From Paenibacillus_S vulneris (lineage in GTDB: Bacteria > Bacillota > Bacilli > Paenibacillales > NBRC-103111): a stretch of DNA of 64,000 bases. Each line of letters starts with the position of its first letter. Positions within the stretch are counted from its first letter, which is position 1. Positions 52,552 to 61,095 of the stretch are shown piece after piece. The translations under genes were made by a program, and so were the position numbers. The notes below the pieces were generated by a model. The model ran no database searches. It was not told where the DNA came from and was given only the letters and a program-made list of their open reading frames with translations. Location: the NCBI RefSeq assembly GCF_039543185.1, contig NZ_BAABJG010000047.1, positions 58,168-122,167 on the forward strand, written 5' to 3'.

Positions 52552-53442
52552 TTATCTCCGCTTCCAAGCTATAACATGCCGGTCAATTCCCGCCAAGTCG
52601 GGAACCAACCGAATCCCGTCCCAAGCCTCTACTGCGGCGAGCATGTCCGACACCGCCTTTGCTTGCCCCATGCCGACTTCCAGTCCGACAAGGAAGGGCA
52701 TCGAGGTCAGCTCCTTCAGCTGAGCAATGAGACGCCGATACAGCACGAGACCATCCTTCCCGCCATACAATGCGGAAGCCGGCTCGAACAAGCGCACCTC
52801 AGGCATCAATCCCCCCTCATCCTCCTCGGGTATATAGGGAGGATTGGATACAACCGCATCAAGGCGCAGCCCTTGTTGGATATAGGGTGCCAGCAGATCC
52901 CCCTCCAGGAACGAGATCCTTCCTGCCACTCCCAGGCGTTCTGCATTTGCCTTTGCAACCGCAAGCGCAGCAGACGATATATCCGAGCTCATCAGACGCC
53001 AGGATGGACGCTCCGCGGCAAGACTTACGGCTATCGCTCCGCTTCCCGCTCCTATGTCAGCAACAAGCGGAGATGCCTCTTGTGAAGGCCACAGCTCGGT
53101 TCCGAGCATAACCACCTGTTCCACCAGCAGCTCGGTTTCCGGACGCGGGATAAGCACGGCCGGCGTCACCTTGAAGGTACGCCCGTAGAAATCCTGTTCT
53201 CCGATAATATATTGGACCGGCTCTCCTGCCGCTTTACGCTTCAACAGCTCGCACCATTGCCCTTCAAGTTCCACGGGGAACATTTCCTGCCAGCGAAGCA
53301 GCATTTCACTGCGGCTCCAGCCCAGCAGATGCTGCAGCAGCAGCTCGGCGCAATTGGATGCTTCACTCACTTCATGCCCCTGTAAAAAAGAAGAAGCCTC
53401 AACATAGGCTTCACGAATCGTCAACTTCCGTTCGACGGTCAT
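52552..53442 (-). CDS. prmC: Release factor glutamine methyltransferase PrmC
   Basis: PrmC methylates the GGQ glutamine of release factors. Starting at ATG 53442 the protein has 296 aa. SAM motif GAGSG is at 131-135 and catalytic NPPY at 200-203. The start lies four bases after the prfA stop, so substrate and modifier are co-expressed. The frame extends to 53490 but that part overlaps prfA. Confidence 0.94.
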   Translation of the reverse strand: MTVERKLTIREAYVEASSFLQGHEVSEASNCAELLLQHLLGWSRSEMLLRWQEMFPVELEGQWCELLKRKAAGEPVQYIIGEQDFYGRTFKVTPAVLIPRPETELLVEQVVMLGTELWPSQEASPLVADIGAGSGAIAVSLAAERPSWRLMSSDISSAALAVAKANAERLGVAGRISFLEGDLLAPYIQQGLRLDAVVSNPPYIPEEDEGGLMPEVRLFEPASALYGGKDGLVLYRRLIAQLKELTSMPFLVGLEVGMGQAKAVSDMLAAVEAWDGIRLVPDLAGIDRHVIAWKRR

Positions 53443-53446
53443 TGGT

Positions 53447-54520
53447 TTACACTTGTTCCCCTTTATCCATAAGCTCCGATTGGGCAGCAATCGTCAAGGA
53501 AGAGATGATCTCATCCATATCGCCGTTCAATACAGCATCCAAACGATGGAGCGTCAAACCAATACGATGGTCGGTCACACGGCTTTGTGGGAAGTTATAG
53601 GTTCTAATGCGTTCGCTTCGATCTCCTGTACCCACTTTGCTTTTCCGCTCACCAGCATACTTGGACATTTCTTCCTGCTGCAGCTTATCGAAAATCCGGG
53701 CACGAAGCACCTGAAGTGCTTTTTCTTTATTGGAGTTCTGCGACTTTCCGTCCTGACATGTCGCAACAATGCCCGTCGGTACGTGGGTTACCCGAACCGC
53801 CGATTTCGTCGTGTTAACGGACTGTCCACCGGCACCGCTGGAACAGAACGTGTCGACGCGGATATCGTTATCGTTAATTTCGATATCGATATCTTCCATT
53901 TCCGGCAGCACCGCAACGGTAGAAGTCGATGTATGAATCCGTCCGCCCGACTCTGTCGTCGGAATACGTTGAACCCGGTGGGCGCCGCTCTCGAATTTCA
54001 GCTTGCTGTAGGCTCCCTTGCCGTTTACCATGAAAATAATCTCTTTGAAGCCGCCGAGATCATTCATGCTGACATCCATAATTTCCGTTCTCCAGCCTTG
54101 TGTATCGGCGTACTTCGTGTACATCCGGTATAGATCGGCTGCAAATAACGCCGCTTCATCGCCGCCTGCGGCGCCGCGGATTTCGACGATAACGTTTTTG
54201 TCGTCGTTAGGGTCCTTCGGAAGCATCAAAATTTTGATGCGCTCCTCGAGCTCCTCCTTGCGCTGGGACAGCTCCTCCAGCTCCATTTTGACGAGCTCGC
54301 GCATTTCATCGTCCAGCTTCTCATTCTGCATGGCCCGTGCCGCCTCGTACTGCTCTACAACACCTTTATATTCCGTATAAGCCTCGTAAGACTCTTGAAG
54401 GTCGGATTGCTCCTTGGAGTACTCCCGCAGCTTTTTCGTATCGCTCGTTACATCCGGATCACACAGCAGCTCGCTTAGTTTTTCATAACGGTCCGCAAGT
54501 GATTGCAGTCTGTCTAGCAT
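53447..54520 (-). CDS. prfA: Peptide chain release factor 1
   Basis: RF1 terminates at UAA and UAG. Three consecutive ATGs follow AAGGGG; the third (54520, nine bases) gives 357 aa starting MLDRLQ. The GGQ motif is at 231-233 and the codon-reading PxT type tripeptide (PTT) at 187-189, which separates RF1 from RF2. Confidence 0.96.
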   Translation of the reverse strand: MLDRLQSLADRYEKLSELLCDPDVTSDTKKLREYSKEQSDLQESYEAYTEYKGVVEQYEAARAMQNEKLDDEMRELVKMELEELSQRKEELEERIKILMLPKDPNDDKNVIVEIRGAAGGDEAALFAADLYRMYTKYADTQGWRTEIMDVSMNDLGGFKEIIFMVNGKGAYSKLKFESGAHRVQRIPTTESGGRIHTSTSTVAVLPEMEDIDIEINDNDIRVDTFCSSGAGGQSVNTTKSAVRVTHVPTGIVATCQDGKSQNSNKEKALQVLRARIFDKLQQEEMSKYAGERKSKVGTGDRSERIRTYNFPQSRVTDHRIGLTLHRLDAVLNGDMDEIISSLTIAAQSELMDKGEQV

Positions 54521-54559
54521 CATCATTCACCCCTTATGTCTCTTCAGATAGTATATAGT

Positions 54560-55660
54560 TTAGACGTTGAAACGGAAGTGCATAACATCGCCGTCCTGCA
54601 CCACGTAATCTTTCCCTTCCAGGCGAAGCTGTCCTTTTTCTTTCGCTGCGTTCATCGAGCCCGCATTGACCAAATCATCATAGCTGACAACCTCTGCACG
54701 GATAAACCCGCGTTCGAAATCGGTATGGATGACTCCAGCCGCTTGCGGAGCCTTCATGCCCTTGCGGATGGTCCATGCACGAACCTCCTGAACTCCAGCG
54801 GTGAAATAAGTATACAAGCCAAGCAGCTTGTAGGCAGCCTTGATCAGACGATTCAAACCGGATTCCTGCAGCCCGAGCTCCTCCAGGAACATCTCTTTGT
54901 CTTCGCCTTCAAGCTCGGCAATTTCGGATTCTACCTTGGCGCTGATGGGAACAACCTCTGCTCCTTCCAGAGCAGCGTATTCACGCACCTTTTGTACCAA
55001 AGGATTATCATCCGCATTAGCTACTTCTTCTTCGCTCACATTAGCCGCATAGAGCATCGGCTTCATCGTCAGCAGGTGAAGATCGCGGATCAGCAGCTTC
55101 TCGTCATCGCTCAAATCTACGCTGCGGGCCGGCTTATCGTTATACAGCGCCTCTTTCACCCGCTCCAGACACTCCACTTCAGCCGCGTATTTTTTGTCGC
55201 CGCTTTTCATATTTTTACGGGAACGTTCAATCCGCTTCTCAACTGATTCTACGTCAGCCAGGATCAGCTCCAGGTTGATCGTTTCGATATCGCTGATAGG
55301 ATTGACCGTACCGGACACGTGTGTAATGTTCTCATCCTGGAAGCAGCGGACAACGTGAACGATAGCGTCCACTTCCCGGATGTGGGCAAGGAACTTGTTG
55401 CCCAGTCCTTCGCCGCGGCTAGCGCCCTTAACAAGTCCTGCAATATCTACAAATTCAAATGCCGTAGGAACGACATTTTTAGGAACAACCATCTCCGTCA
55501 ACTTGACCAGCCGCTCATCGGGAACCTCTACTACCCCTACGTTCGGATCAATCGTACAGAAAGGATAGTTCGCCGACTCAGCGCCCGCTTGCGTAATCGC
55601 ATTAAATAAAGTGGATTTGCCAACGTTCGGCAGGCCCACGATCCCAGCTTTCAAAGCCAT
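54560..55660 (-). CDS. ychF: Redox-regulated ATPase YchF/OLA1
   Basis: The 366-aa protein has the G1 motif GLPNVGKST, the NYPFCTIDPN switch region, the inserted coiled coil (about 130-200) and the C-terminal TGS domain (TIRKGMKAPQAAGVIHTDFERGF). The NxxE-type G4 region marks it as an ATPase rather than a GTPase. It may act on ribosomes or stress responses. Confidence 0.95.
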   Translation of the reverse strand: MALKAGIVGLPNVGKSTLFNAITQAGAESANYPFCTIDPNVGVVEVPDERLVKLTEMVVPKNVVPTAFEFVDIAGLVKGASRGEGLGNKFLAHIREVDAIVHVVRCFQDENITHVSGTVNPISDIETINLELILADVESVEKRIERSRKNMKSGDKKYAAEVECLERVKEALYNDKPARSVDLSDDEKLLIRDLHLLTMKPMLYAANVSEEEVANADDNPLVQKVREYAALEGAEVVPISAKVESEIAELEGEDKEMFLEELGLQESGLNRLIKAAYKLLGLYTYFTAGVQEVRAWTIRKGMKAPQAAGVIHTDFERGFIRAEVVSYDDLVNAGSMNAAKEKGQLRLEGKDYVVQDGDVMHFRFNV

Positions 55661-55896
55661 GTATAGGACAACTCCTTAATCATCGTTATTCAATATCCCT
55701 AAATAGTTATTATATCGCACATATAGGGTCCCTGTCACCTTGCCTCTTCTATTTCCAGCAAAAATCATGGAATGTGCAGACGCCTCCCACAGGAACCTAT
55801 ATCGTCCAATCTTTATTTCGTTGTCGCTATGGCATTAACGAGGCGAGCAGATCACAGTATAATAGGAGTATCCTCTATTGAAACCAGGTGAGCGCA

Positions 55897-56334
55897 ATGA
55901 AAACCCGATGCCAGGATTTAAGTCATGATTCCGATACATTTAAGCACCCTATTATGCTATTCGATGGGGAATGCCGTTTTTGCAGCCGCTCGGTTCAGCT
56001 CCTTATCCGGCTGGATCAAAGGGACGTTTTTCGCTTTGCGCAGCTGCAATCCGACACGGCCCAATCCCTGCTTCCACCGGAAATCAAGAACGATCCGTCG
56101 ATGGATTCCGTCATTTTGCTCGACCAAGGCTTCGTCTATACGCATTCCGACGCTATATTGCAAATTTGCAGACGCTTAGGGCGCGGTTGGGCGTTACTTT
56201 CTGTATTAAAGTATGTTCCGGTTTCCTTGCGGGACTTTCTGTACCGTTGGGTGGCCAAAAGACGGTATAAGCTGTTCGGCAAGCAGGAGCACTGCATGAT
56301 TCCGACTGCTGAAATCCGCCGTAAATTTATATGA
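55897..56334 (+). CDS. DCC family thiol-disulfide oxidoreductase-like protein (DUF393)
   Basis: The family name comes from the DxxCxxC motif, here DGECRFC at residues 23-29. Starting at ATG 55897 (AGGTGA five to six bases before), the protein has 145 aa; GTG 55888 is within that RBS. The family has a thioredoxin-like fold of uncertain function. It is the first plus-strand gene in the window and diverges from ychF. Confidence 0.85.
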   Translation: MKTRCQDLSHDSDTFKHPIMLFDGECRFCSRSVQLLIRLDQRDVFRFAQLQSDTAQSLLPPEIKNDPSMDSVILLDQGFVYTHSDAILQICRRLGRGWALLSVLKYVPVSLRDFLYRWVAKRRYKLFGKQEHCMIPTAEIRRKFI

Positions 56335-56359
56335 GACCGCCTTCCCGGCTACAGGCTCC

Positions 56360-56473
56360 TTATCCCCATCTGGGGATAGTGATTTGAATAAATCGAGGGA
56401 ACTTGCGGAACTATCCCCAATTTTCTACAATAAAATGTGCATAACAACCCGGTTATCCACAAGGTTATCCACA
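56360..56473 (+). promoter_or_regulatory. DnaA-box cluster and promoter in the tadA leader
   Basis: Two perfect TTATCCACA boxes lie in the same direction at 56453-56461 and 56465-56473. Near-matches are TTATCCCCA (56360-56368), CTATCCCCA on the minus strand (56371-56379) and on the plus strand (56411-56419). A promoter reads TTGCGG (56403-56408), 17 bases, TACAAT (56426-56431). The perfect boxes would lie about 15-35 bases downstream of the transcription start, inside the tadA leader. Confidence 0.65.
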
Positions 56474-56548
56474 GCATGTTAACAAATCGAATACTTGTTC
56501 GTCAGCATTGGCCTGTGAATAAGTTGATCATAGAAACGAGGTGCCTGT

Positions 56549-57007
56549 GTGCAACAACATATCCCTTTTATGAACGCTGCAATTGATGAAGCCCGCAAAG
56601 CCGAGGCACTGCTCGAAGTCCCGATCGGTGCCGTGGTCGTGTGGAATGACACCATTATCGGCCGCGGCCACAATCTCCGCGAGACAACCAAGGATCCACT
56701 GGCACATGCTGAGCTCATAGCCATCAAGCAAGCCAGCGAGTATTTGGAGGCATGGCGGCTTCTCGATTGCCGATTATATGTGACTTTGGAGCCCTGCCCC
56801 ATGTGCGCAGGTGCCATAGTTCAAGCCAGAATTCCGCAGGTCATTTACGGAACAACTGATCCCAAGGCCGGCTGCGCAGGGACCTTGATGAACCTGCTGC
56901 AGGAAGAACGGTTTAATCATCGCGTCGAGGTGATTTCCGGTGTCCTTCAGGAGGAATGCAGCAGCATGCTGACCCAGTTTTTCCGCCGTTTAAGAGGGAA
57001 GGCATAA
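56549..57007 (+). CDS. tadA: tRNA-specific adenosine deaminase TadA
   Basis: TadA converts A34 to inosine in tRNA-Arg(ACG). The 152-aa protein starts with GTG 56549 behind GAGGTG. The zinc/catalytic motifs are HAE at 53-55 and PCPMC with Cys83 and Cys86. The RRLRGK end is typical. In Bacillus (yaaJ) it lies near dnaX and oriC; here it is followed by convergent genes instead. Confidence 0.94.
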   Translation: MQQHIPFMNAAIDEARKAEALLEVPIGAVVVWNDTIIGRGHNLRETTKDPLAHAELIAIKQASEYLEAWRLLDCRLYVTLEPCPMCAGAIVQARIPQVIYGTTDPKAGCAGTLMNLLQEERFNHRVEVISGVLQEECSSMLTQFFRRLRGKA

Positions 57008-57099
57008 GGAGGACAAGTCCATCAGGCTACTATTCCCATAATGGACTTCCTGTTGCGCCAAGAGTCGCCACATTACACAGCCTAAAAACGCTGTACAAG

Positions 57100-57138
57100 A
57101 AAAAAAGCAGGAGATTCGGATGCTCCCGACTCCTGCTT
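57100..57138 (-). terminator. Terminator of the ECF sigma operon
   Basis: The stem AAGCAGGAG / CTCCTGCTT is followed on the minus strand by TTTTTTTC. A weaker T-rich flank on the other side could also stop tadA transcription. Confidence 0.85.
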
Positions 57139-57144
57139 GTTCTA

Positions 57145-57807
57145 TCAAGATATGATACTGTTGTCCAATCCTCTCATCTCCACCTGCACTCCCTCCGGCA
57201 GCACTACGGTAACGGTCATCCAAGGATAATAGGATTGCAGCCCCCGCTCCGAAGGAAGCCGTTTGATCTGCACATACATGATCTCGCCGGCCGTATGTAC
57301 GGAGACCACCTGGTCCTTGTCCAATGGACGTGATTGCTCTCCCCCTTTGATCCGTTCACGAAAGGTTCCGAATACCTGAATGGAGCGTTCCGTCGATTTA
57401 TCAATTTTCACACTCTGATCTCCTGATTGGACAACGATTTTTTTCACGCCGTCTCCCAGTGCTTCCTTCACTGTCGGCAAATCCCTGGTTTCCTCCGTCG
57501 CTCCCAGCATGGATCGAATTTCGCCCAAAATGCCGACAGACGCCAGCAGCGTAAACCCGAGGCAGCCGATGCAGATCACTCCAACAAAGAACAGGCTCAT
57601 AAAGTCGTAATGAAGCATGCTGTTTTCTTTATTCGAGAATAATAAATAGATAATAATCTCAAGCCCAAGCAAAACAAAGATGATGGGCCACCAGGCGATA
57701 AACGCATCGAAGGCCTGGATTCCTCTCCATTGGGACATGAACAGGATGACCCCCAGCAGGATCAAGGTCAAGCCCATCGATAGAGTCCCTACACGCCATT
57801 TTTTCAT
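57145..57807 (-). CDS. LiaI/LiaF-like membrane protein
   Basis: The 220-aa protein has four hydrophobic segments: about 8-26 (LSMGLTLILLGVILFMSQW), 36-56, 68-78 and 79-92. The first two resemble the LiaI/DUF5668 helix pair with its conserved W-P loop (AWWPIIFVLLGLEII). A soluble beta-rich C-terminus (about 110-220) follows, ending VEMRGLDNSIIS. It is last in the ECF operon, three bases after the triple-repeat protein. A role in sensing or answering envelope stress is an inference. Confidence 0.65.
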   Translation of the reverse strand: MKKWRVGTLSMGLTLILLGVILFMSQWRGIQAFDAFIAWWPIIFVLLGLEIIIYLLFSNKENSMLHYDFMSLFFVGVICIGCLGFTLLASVGILGEIRSMLGATEETRDLPTVKEALGDGVKKIVVQSGDQSVKIDKSTERSIQVFGTFRERIKGGEQSRPLDKDQVVSVHTAGEIMYVQIKRLPSERGLQSYYPWMTVTVVLPEGVQVEMRGLDNSIIS

Positions 57808-57810
57808 AGG

Positions 57811-58902
57811 CTATCCGTCCTTTCGATTTTTGCTTCCGATGAGCAGTCGAAGACCGCCGCCGATCAAGATTACGGATACAACAAAGGTCTGAAAATATTG
57901 GTGGAACAGTATGGATATCCGTTCTTTGGGGAACATCCGGTCCAAGGCGTTCAGGATCACTTCATCGGCCAAATAATAGCCTCCCAAAACCAGCAAACCT
58001 ATGCCGACCCATTTTTGATGGTTCATCAACCAATCGACGAAGGGAAGGTCCTTCAGTTCCTCCCGTCCCTGCTTGGAAATCTGCTGCAGCGCGTCAAAGA
58101 AGCTATAGAACCATAAAATCGGAATCAAGAACAAGAAAATCGATAAACGAAGCACATCCATAATGTAAATGAGCAGCAGGAACGCGGCCATGAGCTGAAG
58201 CCCTCTTTTTTGCAGGCCAAGATACATATGTCCCGCTCCCGGAACGATAGACAGGAAGGTGGCGATCATCTTGCTCTTTCTGCCATCCTCGCGGCTTTCC
58301 TGAAAATCCTCGAAGAAGGTCTGGTCTACAAGCGGCTCCCCCCGCTGTTTCTTGTTCAGCTGCTGCACACAATCGAACATGGAGTATAGCCACACGATGG
58401 GCAGGATGCACAGAAAAGCCAGAAACCCGTCTCTATGCGTCAGCACTGCGACGAAGATAACCATCGCCAAGGTTCCGAAGAATGCGATTAAGAAAGCTAA
58501 TCCCCGCTGCATCAGGCCAAGCTGAAAATGTCCGAGACCTGGGATGAACGACAGAACAATGGCGGCAAAACGGTCATTCCCACTGTGCTGTGGTACCATG
58601 AGCATTCCGTCTTCCGTGCTCGATGGGGCAGCAGCCAAAGCAGGCACTCGGCCCCGGGCTATTGCTATAACCATATCGATCATATTGACGATACCGAAGA
58701 ACATGGCAACCCCCATCAGAAAGGCGAGGAATTCGCCGCTACGCCGGTATTCCCCGGTCAGAACCAGCAGAAACATCAAGGAAACCGGCCCAAAAAAACC
58801 AATGCCGTAAATAACAGCCCTTACCAAACGATTCAAATATAAGTGCCCCATGCCGGGGATAAAAGATAACAGCAGCGCTGTCATCGCACTTTTAGGTTTC
58901 AT
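57811..58902 (-). CDS. Polytopic membrane protein with three TM2-like repeats
   Basis: The 363-aa protein is built from three related units of about 100 residues. Each opens with S-(F/I)-(I/V)-PG-x-GH: PGMGH at 16-20, PGLGH at 121-125 and PGAGH at 221-225. Each continues with a glycine/leucine-rich helix pair. The second and third units end in W-x-YS-x-FD-x-x-QQ (near 171 and 264), and the first has the weaker NMIDMVIA counterpart near 73. This resembles the TM2 helix hairpin. Its ATG shares one base with the anti-sigma stop. I know no function for it. Confidence 0.75.
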   Translation of the reverse strand: MKPKSAMTALLLSFIPGMGHLYLNRLVRAVIYGIGFFGPVSLMFLLVLTGEYRRSGEFLAFLMGVAMFFGIVNMIDMVIAIARGRVPALAAAPSSTEDGMLMVPQHSGNDRFAAIVLSFIPGLGHFQLGLMQRGLAFLIAFFGTLAMVIFVAVLTHRDGFLAFLCILPIVWLYSMFDCVQQLNKKQRGEPLVDQTFFEDFQESREDGRKSKMIATFLSIVPGAGHMYLGLQKRGLQLMAAFLLLIYIMDVLRLSIFLFLIPILWFYSFFDALQQISKQGREELKDLPFVDWLMNHQKWVGIGLLVLGGYYLADEVILNALDRMFPKERISILFHQYFQTFVVSVILIGGGLRLLIGSKNRKDG

Positions 58903-59429
58903 TATCGCGTTCCCCCTCTTTCATGTTTGGGCTGAATCGAGTCCAATACCCCGATCGTTTTTTCCATTATTTTTTGGGATACGGATGAACGGCTCTCCTC
59001 TTGCACCCACGGTCCGGCCTCTATGTTAGTTTCTGCAGAGCCCACCTTATCCATCAAGGTCTGGAAGGTGCTCGTTCCCATCAGCAGCAGCGTAATAACT
59101 GCGGCAACGGCATAATGGAACACAGGATGCCTCAGGAAGGACGGGGTCTGACTTGCTTGCCGCCTTTGAACCGGTTTCGGCGCGATCTCTGGTACCCCTG
59201 ACAGTCTTGGAGTCTGAGATTCGATTCGCTGCATAACCGACTCTACAATGGCCGTCTCCGCTTCCTCTGCAAGCCTTGGGAAGGTATCCGTCGTGAGCTC
59301 TAATCCCTGCATGTACTTTTCAAGACACTCGTCACATGTACTGAGATGGGTCTCATACTCTAGTTGTTCTTCGATAGTCAGCTCCTGTCTCGCATACCTG
59401 GACCATTCTTCCGTTGTGTAATGCTTCAT
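58902..59429 (-). CDS. Anti-sigma factor with zinc-finger (zf-HC2)
   Basis: The protein is 175 aa from ATG 59429, ten bases after GGAGG, and overlaps the sigma stop by four bases (ATGA). The HxxxCxxC motif (HLSTCDEC, about 28-35) is the ZAS domain that binds ECF sigma factors. A single membrane helix (about 111-128, YAVAAVITLLLMG) and a short extracellular tail follow. It should hold the adjacent sigma factor at the membrane until a signal arrives. Confidence 0.88.
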   Translation of the reverse strand: MKHYTTEEWSRYARQELTIEEQLEYETHLSTCDECLEKYMQGLELTTDTFPRLAEEAETAIVESVMQRIESQTPRLSGVPEIAPKPVQRRQASQTPSFLRHPVFHYAVAAVITLLLMGTSTFQTLMDKVGSAETNIEAGPWVQEESRSSVSQKIMEKTIGVLDSIQPKHERGGTR

Positions 59430-59974
59430 CCCCACTCTTCCTCCTTCCAATGCTTGCGAATCCACTGCTTGGCCCGGTACAGCTTCGATTCCACCGTTTT
59501 TAGGGTAACTCCCTGCTCCAAGGCAATTTGCTGATAGCTTTTATCCTCGATATAAAAGGCTACGACCACATCCCGGTAGTTGTCTGGCAAGTCGTCCAGA
59601 CACTCCCGAATTCTTTGCCGCCGATGCCTATGCAGCACTTCCTCCTCCACCGTGTGTACGGGATTTACCGGAATCAGCTGCTCAGGCTCGTCGGTCAGCT
59701 GCTCTCTTTTTCGTTCAAGGGAACGTTTATAATCTATCGCTTTGTTTACGGTAATTCGGGTAATCCATGTTTTGAAGCCCTGGTGCTGATAGGAGGGGAG
59801 AGAAGCATAGATTTTCCACAGTGCTTCCTGCGTCACATCCTCCGCATCCTTGCTTGAATGCAGTACTGAGAACGCAACCTGGTATAAATATTGATTATAT
59901 TTCTCCATCAGTAAGCGAAATGATTGCACGTCGCCGGCTACAATGCGCTCGATCCACTCTGTTTCTTCTGAAAT
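59426..59974 (-). CDS. ECF-type RNA polymerase sigma factor
   Basis: Region 2 is seen in DAEDVTQEALWKIYASLP and HQGFKTWITRITVNKAID. Region 4 is LPDNYRDVVVAFYIEDKSYQQIALEQGVTLKTVESKLYRAKQWIRK. No ATG, GTG or TTG suits the family N-terminus. The best RBS (GAGAGGAGGGGGAG) is followed by an in-frame ATT at 59974, giving 182 aa starting ISEETEWIERIVAGD. Otherwise the start would be GTG 60031 or TTG 60040 without a good RBS and with an extra, non-family tail. The gene heads a four-gene operon with its anti-sigma factor. Confidence 0.85.
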   Translation of the reverse strand: MSEETEWIERIVAGDVQSFRLLMEKYNQYLYQVAFSVLHSSKDAEDVTQEALWKIYASLPSYQHQGFKTWITRITVNKAIDYKRSLERKREQLTDEPEQLIPVNPVHTVEEEVLHRHRRQRIRECLDDLPDNYRDVVVAFYIEDKSYQQIALEQGVTLKTVESKLYRAKQWIRKHWKEEEWG

Positions 59975-60077
59975 GGTTCTCCCCCTCCTCTCCGAAAGAA
60001 TAGACGATACCTCAAGAGTAAACCACTGCACATGACCCAATTATTTTTTGGTGAAAGCTCTGGTATTGTATACCAAC

Positions 60078-60102
60078 AAGAAAGCCCCACCAAAAGTGGG
60101 GC
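60078..60102 (-). terminator. Terminator after the DJ-1/PfpI gene
   Basis: The stem GCCCCAC / GTGGGGC with loop TTTTG is followed on the minus strand by TTTCTTG. Next to it lies the palindrome GGTAT-tgt-ATACC (60062-60074), possibly part of the ECF operon control region. Confidence 0.75.
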
Positions 60103-60202
60103 ATTAGCTCTGAAGGCGATTCAGATATTTTTACGGGGAGTCCCGAAGTTCATAACTGCTTTTAACAGCTGCTTTGTCATGTGACTGATACCGGGTTGCT
60201 TT

Positions 60203-60805
60203 TTATCCAATAACATAATCGGCGTTTGTATTCCCTGCCTTATAGTAGGGATAATCCATCTCTCTTTGCATCTCCATTGCCGTGTCCTTGCAGGAAAAAA
60301 GTTCCACGAGGAACAATCCGACGTCGAGGGAGGCCGCGACACCTCCTCCGGTAATCACATTCCCGTCCTTCACGATGCGGGATGCTGCGACTTCCTTGCA
60401 GTATGGGGTCAACAGGTCATAAGCAGAAGGATTGCTTGTCGCTCTTTTCCCTTGCAGCCAGCCTGCCGCTCCTAGCAGGAGTGCTCCTGTACATACTGAA
60501 ACCTTCATGGCTGAATCCTTTGCCGTTTGAAGCCAGCTTATGAAATTCACATCTTTCCTCAAAGTCCTTGTCGCGTAACCTCCCGGCACAAAGATCATAT
60601 CATACTCTGACAGATCCGGACGAATCTTATTTACTTTTATCGTCATTCCACGATCATCCTTCACTTCTTCCTGGATACCGCACAGATCCCATTGAAGCTC
60701 CTCCCTCAGACGGTTCTTATACAAGGAAAGTCTAGTCATGGGCTCGAAAAATCCAACAAAATCAAGCGTCGTCATTTTCTCAAATACAATAAAAGCGATT
60801 TTCAT
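60203..60805 (-). CDS. DJ-1/PfpI family protein
   Basis: The 200-aa protein has the class I glutamine amidotransferase-like fold of the DJ-1/PfpI superfamily. The nucleophile-elbow Cys is in VCTGALLLG, with IFVPGGYATR before it and ITGGGVAASLD after it. Members include glyoxalases, chaperones and cyclohexyl isocyanide hydratases; this one resembles the transcription-regulator-linked subgroup, but the activity cannot be fixed. It diverges from a MocR-type regulator that may control it. Confidence 0.85.
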   Translation of the reverse strand: MKIAFIVFEKMTTLDFVGFFEPMTRLSLYKNRLREELQWDLCGIQEEVKDDRGMTIKVNKIRPDLSEYDMIFVPGGYATRTLRKDVNFISWLQTAKDSAMKVSVCTGALLLGAAGWLQGKRATSNPSAYDLLTPYCKEVAASRIVKDGNVITGGGVAASLDVGLFLVELFSCKDTAMEMQREMDYPYYKAGNTNADYVIG

Positions 60806-61095
60806 CTGACATCACCTTTCTGGCTTTCATAGGATGGGAGGCATTATTGCAGCTGTTGACCCCGCGTAGCGGTACTTCCCTGCAACACAGAACGGCCCGG
60901 CAAAAGGAAAAGAAACGGCGCCACTGATTCTAATGTTATCCATAGAAGTTCCTTGAGCTCCTATTCTTTTCATGTCCTCATATCGTCTGCAGCTTCAGTA
61001 TAGCCCTGGATATGCCCTATCCGCTTCAGCCAATTGGCAACTTTTCAACCCAGCCAATATGAAGATGAAGTATACTGGAGAAAGAGGTGATTGGT

